DNA of 6,429 nt from JACPSX01 sp035288405 [NCBI: bacterium]. GTDB taxonomy: Bacteria > JACPSX01. The translations under genes were made by a program, and so were the position numbers. Positions within the stretch are counted from its first letter, which is position 1; each line of letters begins with the position of its first letter. The notes below the pieces were generated by a model, which saw nothing but the letters and a program-made list of their open reading frames with translations, did no database searches and had not been told where the DNA came from. This document shows positions 1-4,842 of the stretch, one piece after another. The DNA is taken from positions 1 through 6,429 of the forward strand of contig DATEAK010000135.1 of NCBI GenBank assembly GCA_035288405.1, given 5' to 3'.

Positions 1-1
1 A

Positions 2-142
2 CGGCAGCGCGACCCGGGAGCCCCCGCCGAGAATTTCCTTGCCCCCGATGCCATTGCGGATACGATCTTTCATTTGATCCGGCAGGACCGCAGCGCTTGG
101 ACGCTGGAGATGGACTTGCGCCCGTTCAAGGAATCATTTTAG
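2..142 (+). CDS. Short-chain dehydrogenase/reductase (SDR), C-terminal fragment
   Basis: Only the last 46 codons and the TAG stop at 140-142 are in the window; the gene starts off the left edge. The frame ends in ...IRQDRSAWTLEMDLRPFK followed by ESF. The 'prSAWT(f/l)E(l/m)DLRP(f/w)' ending is characteristic of a group of classical NAD(P)-dependent SDR oxidoreductases, where it forms the last helix and strand behind the Rossmann fold. The preceding 'APDAIADTIFHLIRQ' fits the usual 'pedVAeaVlfL' helix of SDRs. The catalytic Tyr-X-X-X-Lys and the cofactor-binding glycines would lie upstream and cannot be seen, so the substrate is unknown. The next gene on the same strand starts 115 bp later, so co-transcription is possible but not shown. 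The family call rests on the C-terminal motif alone. Confidence 0.72.
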   Translation, partial: RQRDPGAPAENFLAPDAIADTIFHLIRQDRSAWTLEMDLRPFKESF

Positions 143-197
143 AGAAATTAGTGCATTTTCCTTATTCACTTCTCGGACGGGAAGATGCTTGAATGGA

Positions 198-215
198 GTG
201 GTCTATCCAGACCAC
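198..215. promoter_or_regulatory. Perfect 7-bp inverted repeat upstream of the cytochrome gene
   Basis: GTGGTCT at 198-204 is exactly complementary to AGACCAC at 209-215, with a 4-base spacer (ATCC). It lies 42 bp before the cytochrome ATG. It could be an operator for a dimeric regulator or an mRNA hairpin in the 5' leader. No T-run follows, so it is a poor terminator for the upstream SDR gene. A second, weaker 6-bp inverted repeat (169-174 with 179-184, including one G-T pair) lies just upstream. I see no convincing -35/-10 pair in 143-257. Confidence 0.4.
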
Positions 216-242
216 GCATTGGAGGAGGGAACTCGTTGCAGT

Positions 243-248
243 AGGAGG
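243..248 (+). promoter_or_regulatory. Ribosome binding site that sets the cytochrome start at 258
   Basis: A full AGGAGG lies 9 bases before the ATG at 258-260. This favours 258 over the upstream in-frame ATG at 189. The upstream start would also add 23 charged residues in front of what is otherwise a standard signal peptide. Confidence 0.8.
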
Positions 249-257
249 ACCGATCCA

Positions 258-1352
258 ATGAAACTCCAGTCAAGACTTTCCGTATTTTTTGCGCTCGCGA
301 TCTGTTTTGCTGCGGCGGCGGTCTTTTTCCTTGCAGCAGGTGCCGGGGCGGCTGAATTTTCCAAAGAATCTGTTCTTTCTCCTTGCTCGAATTGTCACTC
401 GGAGCGGTTCCTGGGTCCAAAGTATAACGAGTGGAGGAATTCTACCCATAAGGAACTGGTGGACGCCGAAAGTCCGGAAAGCCCTGCTAAGCGGGATGTG
501 TGCGTGGGCTGCCATACGGCTCAAGGGTTCGCCGAGAAAAAAACAAAAAAGGCCGAAGTACCAAACCCTCTGCCCCAAACCTGCGTAGCCTGACACTCGG
601 TGGAAAATCACGGCAAGGTTCCCGCCTATGTGCGCATGTACGGAAAAGTCACATTGCCCGACAAGATCACCATCGCCAATGCAGGGACGGGGGCCGTATG
701 CATGGCCTGTCATAACTCCCGCCGGGATGTCACGAACCCCCAAATCTTCAAGGCCAAGTCGGCTCCTCACGGCAGCCCCCAGGCCGACATGCTGAAAGGA
801 AGCGGCGCCTTCGAGATCCCCGGCTACCGGTACTCCAATTCCGTCCACACGACAGTGGAAAATGGTTGCGTGACCTGCCACATGGCCCCGCCGCCTCCGG
901 GAGCGGAAGGGATCGTGGGCGGTCACACCTTCAAAGTGGTCAGCGGCAAAGCCCAGAACACGAATGCCTGCGTCGGCTGTCACCGCAAAGTCGAAGCGCT
1001 CAACCGGCCGGCGGTAGGCGATTTTGATGGAGATAAAATCATTGAGCCCGTCCAGGATGAAGTGAAGGGACTCACGGATCTCTTGAAAAAAACAATCGAG
1101 GATCGCATGGACGGCGGCAAAGGCGGGACCTTGGACGAGTCCCACGGCCAGGTCGTCTTCAAAGGCAAGGACGGGAAGCCCATTAAGCCTGAAAGCATCC
1201 CCGAGGCACAGTACATCGCCGCATATAACTACTTCTTCGTCCACAGCGACAAGAGCAACGGGATTCACAACACGTCCTACGCCGTACAGCTTCTGCAGAG
1301 TTCCTACCAGAACCTGACGGGCAAGCCCGTTCCCAACGCTTACATCCGATAA
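258..1352 (+). CDS. Exported multihaem c-type cytochrome with in-frame UGA (probable selenocysteine) in the third haem motif
   Basis: Read through the UGA at 591-593, this is one 364-residue protein. Residues 1-32 are a Sec signal peptide (basic start, long Ala/Phe/Leu core, cleavage near A31/A32), so haems would be attached in the periplasm. Haem motifs are C43-H47, C82-H86, C109-V-A-[U112]-H113, C148-H152, C204-H208 and C238-H242, giving six sites if the third is used. Further histidines at 64, 118, 171, 197, 223, 296, 329 and 337 are enough for bis-His axial ligation. Residues 255-263 (D-F-D-G-D...E) resemble a calcium-binding EF-hand-type loop, and the protein ends in a haem-free helical tail. 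The role is presumably respiratory electron transfer; the partner is unknown. The frame has no other defect before or after the UGA. The downstream part taken alone (GTG at 600) has no ribosome site and no signal peptide, so it could not be exported for haem attachment. Alternatives are a nonsense mutation (pseudogene) or a sequencing error from TGC/TGT. I am sure it is a multihaem cytochrome and moderately sure of Sec. Confidence 0.82.
591..593 (+). other. In-frame UGA, candidate selenocysteine codon (residue 112)
   Basis: The codons read TGC-GTA-GCC-TGA-CAC, that is C-V-A-UGA-H. The UGA sits exactly where the second cysteine of a CXXCH haem-binding motif belongs, and the essential His follows. 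UGA is one base from either Cys codon and is the codon recoded as selenocysteine, which commonly replaces Cys one-for-one in selenoproteins. Position, preserved frame and downstream haem motifs support recoding. Whether this organism has selA, selB, selC and selD cannot be seen here. Confidence 0.62.
609..643 (+). promoter_or_regulatory. Candidate bacterial SECIS hairpin region downstream of the UGA
   Basis: Two overlapping, mutually exclusive hairpins lie where a bacterial SECIS element is expected. Hairpin A pairs CACGGC (609-614) with GCC (624-626) and GTG (630-632), with a 3-base bulge at 627-629 and a 9-base loop at 615-623 that contains GGU. The loop starts 21 bases after the UGA, close to the E. 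coli fdhF spacing. Hairpin B pairs CCG (622-624) with CGG (641-643) and UAU (627-629) with GUA (638-640, one G-U pair), with a CC bulge. Its loop (630-637) begins with G, 36 bases after the UGA. The usual bacterial pattern wants a G in the first two loop bases: B meets this and A does not. Both stems are short, so the call is tentative. Confidence 0.4.
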
Positions 1353-1360
1353 CACAACCT

Positions 1361-1395
1361 GCGGGGTCGGAGGGGAGCAGTCCTCTCCGACCCGC
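1361..1395 (+). terminator. Hairpin terminator after the cytochrome gene
   Basis: GCGGG and TCGGAG on the left arm (1361-1372, one bulged G) pair with CTCCGA and CCCGC on the right arm (1383-1395 region), extended by a G-U and G-C pairs around an AGCAGT-containing loop. The strong GC stem begins 8 bp after the cytochrome stop codon. A run of seven T (1410-1416) follows on the + strand, but about 14 bases beyond the stem, so it is not a textbook intrinsic terminator. Because the - strand oligopeptidase ends at 1415, the same stem may also stop transcripts arriving from the other side. Confidence 0.6.
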
Positions 1396-1414
1396 GGTCT
1401 GCAATCAGGTTTTT

Positions 1415-3244
1415 TTACTTCGCCGGGGAATTTCCCGGCCCGGCGATTTGGCGCTGCAGTTCCTGGGCGCGATCCACGAGCGTTCTGACTTCAGCAAACC
1501 CCTTTTGCCAAAATCCAGGGTCTTTTAGCTCGACTCCCAAGAGGCGCAGTAGGGATTCGGGGCCCGAGGCCCCCCCGGCTTCCAGGAGGGAGAGATACCT
1601 GGGAACGAACTCTTTCCCCTGTTCCTTGTACATGCGGTAGAGAGACAACGTCAGGAGTTGACCAAACACATAGCTGTAGCAGTAAAAACGCGTGTGAATG
1701 AAATGGGGGATGTAGGACCACCCCCACCGGTAGCCATCGGTCATTTCCACGGCGTTGCCGTAGTACTTGCCATTGGCATCGAGCCAGGCCTGGCACAGGG
1801 AATCCGGAGTGAAGCGACCCTGCGCTCGGCGGTTGAAAACCGCCTGCTCGAAGCGGGTGAGTACGGTTTGCCGGAACACGGTGGCGAAGGTATCCTCGAT
1901 CTTTCCGCAGATGAGGGCGAGCTGCACCTTGGGATCCGTCTCCGTTGCCAAGAGATGGTCGAAAACGAGAAACTCTCCAAATACGGAAGCCGTCTCAGCG
2001 GTGGTCAAGGGAGTGTCGTAATTGAGATACGTCTGCTTTCGGGACAGGCTACCGTGCAGCCCGTGCCCTAGCTCGTGGGCCACCGTCATCACGTCCCTCA
2101 GGTTATCCGTGTAGTTGCAGAGGATATACGGATGGAGCTTCGGGGTCGGCGAGGCACAAAAAGCTCCGCCACGCTTCCCCTTGCGAATCTCGGCATCGAT
2201 CCAGTGTTTCTCAAAGAAGTCTCGGGCAATCTCCTCGAAGAGAGGGGAGAAGGATCTAAAGGCGGACAGGATGATTTCCCGAGAATGCTCAAAGGTGCAG
2301 GAGGGCAGCTCTCCGCCCACGGGTGCATACTGGTCGTAGAGGGCCAGACGGGGCAAGCCCAGCATCCTTGCTTTCAGTCGGAAGTAGGTTTGGGCCGTGG
2401 AATAATTCGATTCGGCAACCGCCATCATTTGCTCCACGACCTGCGGCTCAATCTCGTTGTTCAGGTGTCGCTCGGCCATGGGGTCGGGGTATTTCCGCAG
2501 CCGGTCGTTCGTCAGGTGGTCCTGAACGATGGTGTCATAGGTAAACGTGAGAACCATATCATGGCGCGAAAGTACGTTAAACACGGTTTCCTGCGCGCGG
2601 CGCCGCAGGTCCCGATCCGGATCATGAAGACAGGAGAGAGCCTCGCTCAGAGTGACCTCCTCGGTTTTTCCTTCCCGCTCCAGAGGGAACGACAGGGAAG
2701 ATGTGAGCTCCGTGAACAGCCTCGCAAAGGCCCGCCGCCCGGTATTTTCTTTTTCGTTGACGATCTTCTCCTCGGGCTCCGAAAGGGTGTGGAAAGAGTA
2801 GCGCCGGGAGATCTCCAAGTAGTGGCGGTAGGGAGCCAGATGAGGGTCAGCAATCAAGCGGTTTGCCGTCTGATCATCGAGCCGGCGCCATTCCAGATCA
2901 AAGAACAGAAGGAGGTTGGAGAGCTCCGTGGTTTTCAGCTCCACCTTCTGCTGAAGGTCACGATGTTCCGCTTTGAGCGTATCCTGCGAGTAGAGGAGAC
3001 TCGCATAGCTCGCCACCCGGCTAATCAACTCGTAGATGTCTTCCAACTCTTCAATTCCTCGCCGAAGGTGCCCAGGCTCGGGACCGCCGGCCACCAAAAC
3101 CGTGCCGCGATACCGCTCGGCAAAGACTGCAGCCCTGCGCTTGCACTCCTCTAAGGATTGTTCAATGCTTGGATCACTCCAGGAGGAAAACAGGTCGCTG
3201 AGATCCCAGCGAATCCCGGCGGCGCTTGTTGAGATTGCTGACAT
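1415..3244 (-). CDS. pepF: M3-family oligoendopeptidase F (zinc metallopeptidase)
   Basis: This 609-residue protein has the usual length of the PepF group of peptidase family M3. Such enzymes cut short peptides in the cytosol and take part in peptide recycling. The zinc site is clear: H390-E391-L-G-H394 supplies two zinc ligands and the catalytic Glu, and E417 in 'TTAETASVFGE' fits the third ligand, aligned with the 'EAPSQMLE' segment of thimet oligopeptidase. The C-terminal 'HFIHTRFYCYSYVFGQ' segment (about 514-529) holds the conserved His/Tyr residues that bind substrate in M3 enzymes. The N-terminal ~200 residues are helical and charged, as in the PepF N-terminal domain. No signal peptide is seen. 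On the - strand, a GAGGGAG-like ribosome site lies about 7 bases before the ATG at 3244. It follows the PAC2 gene by 74 bp on the same strand, with no obvious terminator between them. The frame is intact and the catalytic residues are complete. Confidence 0.93.
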   Translation of the reverse strand: MSAISTSAAGIRWDLSDLFSSWSDPSIEQSLEECKRRAAVFAERYRGTVLVAGGPEPGHLRRGIEELEDIYELISRVASYASLLYSQDTLKAEHRDLQQKVELKTTELSNLLLFFDLEWRRLDDQTANRLIADPHLAPYRHYLEISRRYSFHTLSEPEEKIVNEKENTGRRAFARLFTELTSSLSFPLEREGKTEEVTLSEALSCLHDPDRDLRRRAQETVFNVLSRHDMVLTFTYDTIVQDHLTNDRLRKYPDPMAERHLNNEIEPQVVEQMMAVAESNYSTAQTYFRLKARMLGLPRLALYDQYAPVGGELPSCTFEHSREIILSAFRSFSPLFEEIARDFFEKHWIDAEIRKGKRGGAFCASPTPKLHPYILCNYTDNLRDVMTVAHELGHGLHGSLSRKQTYLNYDTPLTTAETASVFGEFLVFDHLLATETDPKVQLALICGKIEDTFATVFRQTVLTRFEQAVFNRRAQGRFTPDSLCQAWLDANGKYYGNAVEMTDGYRWGWSYIPHFIHTRFYCYSYVFGQLLTLSLYRMYKEQGKEFVPRYLSLLEAGGASGPESLLRLLGVELKDPGFWQKGFAEVRTLVDRAQELQRQIAGPGNSPAK

Positions 3245-3318
3245 GATGCGCTCCCTCTCTGAATACCGGGGAGAACTGATTCCGGGTTGAGACTCAGAAC
3301 GAGAAGAGAAGTCGCAGG

Positions 3319-4209
3319 CTAGCTTTGCCCTGGATCCCGTTTCCGGTTACGCAAAAAGCGCTCCAGTTCCTCGACCAGTTCCTTGCCCGTGGGGAGATCG
3401 TCGCTGCTCTCCCTGGAAATCTTCTCTTCCTCGGCCAAGCGTTCCTCGAGTTCCTTCACATAAGCCGCAATTTTGGGATCCTCGGCTAACGCTTCGGCCA
3501 GACGTGATTCAAACCCGCGGGTGGATTCTTCCAGTTCCGTCAAGTCAAGGCTCAGATCGAGGAGCGACATGATCCGCCGCACCAACGCCAAGGTCGCCTT
3601 CGGATTCGGTAATCCCGAAATGTAGTGAGGGACGTTAGCCCACAGGCTGACGGTGGGAATTTCGTGGCCTAGACAGCAGTCATGTAGAACACCGACAATC
3701 CCTGTGGGCCCTTCGTAGCGGGAGGATCGCATGCCGAGCCGGGCCTGCAATTCGGGATCTCCTGAGGCACCGGTAACCACCACGGGCTTGGTGTGAACTA
3801 CGTCGGCAAGCAGCGCACCCAGGCTCACCACAAGGCTGATTTGACATTCCTGGAAAAGGCGCATCAGGAGTTCGGAGAAAGTTTTCCAGTGGTAGTGGGG
3901 TTCGATCCCCACTCCCACGATCACATCCCGGGAAAGCTCCGGTAGCTCGCAGTAGTAGAACTCGTTGGCAGGCCAAACAATTTCGCGCTGTTTTTTTCCC
4001 CCATCCGCAAAACGCACGTGAGGTCGAAGCTCGCTGAAATTATAGAAATCTTCCGGTTCAATGTACGCAAATCTCGTAGCTGAAAAACTTTCGACCAGGA
4101 ATCTCGCGGCCGCAGTGGCTGATCCCGCAGCGTCATTCCAGCCCGCAAAAGCCACCACCCCCACAGGCCGTCTCAACCGCGGGATTGTTTCCAGAACCAA
4201 GTGATCCAT
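3319..4209 (-). CDS. PAC2-family protein (proteasome-assembly-chaperone-like fold)
   Basis: This 296-residue soluble protein has PAC2-family signatures: 'FAGWNDAAGSA' (21-31) after the first strand, 'ALLADVVHT' (132-140), 'EGPTGIVGVLHD' (166-177), 'SLWANVPHYI' (188-197) and 'PNPKATLAL' (201-209). The fold is related to eukaryotic proteasome assembly chaperones and to purine-nucleoside-phosphorylase-like domains. Bacterial members are widespread but their function is mostly unknown, and many hosts lack a proteasome. The last ~60 residues (about 240-296) are strongly charged and probably helical or coiled coil. There is no signal peptide or membrane segment. The start at 4209 is supported by GAGGAA about 7 bases upstream on the - strand. 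It is the promoter-proximal gene of a probable two-gene unit with pepF, which hints at peptide or protein turnover, but that link is inference. The family assignment is firm and the role open. Confidence 0.85.
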   Translation of the reverse strand: MDHLVLETIPRLRRPVGVVAFAGWNDAAGSATAAARFLVESFSATRFAYIEPEDFYNFSELRPHVRFADGGKKQREIVWPANEFYYCELPELSRDVIVGVGIEPHYHWKTFSELLMRLFQECQISLVVSLGALLADVVHTKPVVVTGASGDPELQARLGMRSSRYEGPTGIVGVLHDCCLGHEIPTVSLWANVPHYISGLPNPKATLALVRRIMSLLDLSLDLTELEESTRGFESRLAEALAEDPKIAAYVKELEERLAEEEKISRESSDDLPTGKELVEELERFLRNRKRDPGQS

Positions 4210-4287
4210 GCGATTTTCCTCGTGAAATTATTTTACAGGATGGGTGTAAACAAAGACAGGAGTTTTTGGCAATCCTGAACCTTCCCC

Positions 4288-4316
4288 TTGACGGGGCACT
4301 TGATTTCAGTCATGGT
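4288..4316 (+). promoter_or_regulatory. Sigma70-like promoter for the small basic protein gene
   Basis: TTGACG (4288-4293) is separated by exactly 17 bases from CATGGT (4311-4316). The -35 is near-consensus and the -10 is weak (3 of 6). Transcription would start near 4323, giving a leader of about 43 bases before the ATG at 4366. It lies in the 156-bp divergent intergenic region (4210-4365). The opposite-strand promoter for the PAC2 gene should be in the AT-rich part near 4225-4255, but I cannot assign its boxes with confidence. Confidence 0.45.
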
Positions 4317-4365
4317 ACAAGAAGATCTGGTTTTTCCAGGTCTCTTTGAAGAGGAGTGAGGGACG

Positions 4366-4557
4366 ATGGCGAAACGGGGCGGCCACAATAGCTTTTTACG
4401 CCGGCAAAAGGAACGTCAACGTCAGGAAAAAGCGACCGCCAAGCGCTTGCAGAAGTTGGAGCGTCGCCGATCCGGGCGTCTGACTCCCGGGGACTCAACC
4501 GACGCGCAGGAAGAGCCACCCCAAGAGAGTCCCCCCTCGGAAGAGAGCCCCTCCTGA
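4366..4557 (+). CDS. Small basic, highly charged conserved-type protein (63 aa), unknown function
   Basis: The first ~37 residues (MAKRGGHNSFLRRQKERQRQ and onward) are dense in Arg, Lys and Gln and probably form one basic helix. The last ~25 are Pro/Ser/Glu-rich, acidic and probably disordered. There is no Cys, membrane segment or signal peptide. The pattern 'MAKRG.NSF.(K/R)RQKE..R..K' resembles, from memory, short hypothetical proteins common in deltaproteobacteria; that is not verified here. The basic helix could bind RNA or the ribosome, which is inference. GAGGAG (4351-4356) lies 9 bases before the ATG, and a sigma70-like promoter sits upstream. The strong ribosome site, own promoter and biased composition support a real gene. 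It may be co-transcribed with the RNA helicase 285 bp downstream, though inverted repeats lie between. Confidence 0.72.
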   Translation: MAKRGGHNSFLRRQKERQRQEKATAKRLQKLERRRSGRLTPGDSTDAQEEPPQESPPSEESPS

Positions 4558-4561
4558 GCCC

Positions 4562-4576
4562 AGGCCTCTCTGGCCT
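4562..4576 (+). terminator. Weak hairpin just after the small-protein stop codon
   Basis: AGGCC (4562-4566) pairs with GGCCT (4572-4576) around TCTCT, 4 bases after the stop codon. The stem is only 5 bp and the nearest T-run (4602-4606) is some 25 bases on, so termination here is doubtful. Confidence 0.25.
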
Positions 4577-4640
4577 CTCCGGTAAAGCACCCCAAAACCC
4601 CTTTTTCTTAGACCTTGCGATTGTACTTTAACTGTGGTAA

Positions 4641-4791
4641 TGTGTTTTTCCAGTAACACGAACCGCGAGCAGGAAGCCTTCCTAGCAAAGAAGCCGACCC
4701 GCTCTGGAGCGGGTCCCTCCACTTACCGGTTGGACCTAATTATCCCCTCCAAGGTTCGAAATTCCAACGTGCGGCTGCTTCGCGCGCCGCA
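4641..4791 (+). promoter_or_regulatory. Gene-free, inverted-repeat-rich leader of the DEAD-box helicase
   Basis: The 285 bases between the small protein and the helicase hold no convincing ORF, tRNA or rRNA. Four separate hairpins follow one another: TGTGTT/AACACG (4641-4646 with 4655-4660, one G-T pair), AGGAAG/CTTCCT (4671-4676 with 4678-4683, one-base spacer, so more a DNA palindrome than an RNA loop), GACCCGCTC/GAGCGGGTC (4696-4715) and TGCGGC/GCCGCA (4770-4775 with 4786-4791). A weak promoter-like pair, TTGCGA near 4615 with TAATGT about 17 bases on, lies in front of them. Structured leaders are known for some RNA-helicase mRNAs, often linked to cold shock or autoregulation; applying that here is inference. 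Confidence 0.4.
4696..4715. terminator. Perfect 9-bp GC-rich hairpin (terminator- or attenuator-like)
   Basis: GACCCGCTC (4696-4704) and GAGCGGGTC (4707-4715) are exact complements with a 2-base centre; a 4-base loop with 8 bp is the likely RNA form. It is the strongest stem between the small gene and the helicase. There is no T-run on either side, so it is either a factor-dependent terminator for the upstream gene or a structural or regulatory element in the helicase leader. Confidence 0.45.
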
Positions 4792-4825
4792 GTCATGTCC
4801 CTTCGCCCACTGAGGGCACCGGGAC

Positions 4826-4831
4826 AAGGAG
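4826..4831 (+). promoter_or_regulatory. Ribosome binding site that sets the helicase start at 4843
   Basis: AAGGAG lies 11 bases before the ATG at 4843. The earlier in-frame ATG at 4795 has no ribosome site and sits directly behind the TGCGGC/GCCGCA hairpin (4770-4791). The protein from 4843 begins MPFAQLGL, the normal beginning of RhlE-type helicases. Confidence 0.7.
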
Positions 4832-4842
4832 ATTCTCTACAC

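Noticed and set aside
189-257. Upstream in-frame ATG at 189 as the cytochrome start
   Set aside because: It would place 23 charged residues before a normal signal peptide, and the AGGAGG site points to the ATG at 258.
270-1355. 361-codon open frame antisense to the cytochrome
   Set aside because: It lies opposite a gene with clear haem motifs, has no recognisable domain or good ribosome site, and is the kind of long shadow frame expected opposite GC-rich coding DNA.
2075-3154. 359-codon open frame antisense to pepF
   Set aside because: It mirrors a gene with an intact zinc site; its translation has no domain pattern and looks like a codon shadow.
4750-4792. GGTTCGAAATTCC, resembling a tRNA T-arm
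   Set aside because: The paired arms, anticodon stem and acceptor stem of a tRNA cannot be built around it.
4795-4842. ATG at 4795 as the helicase start
   Set aside because: There is no ribosome site before it, it directly follows a hairpin, and the extra 16 residues are not family-like.
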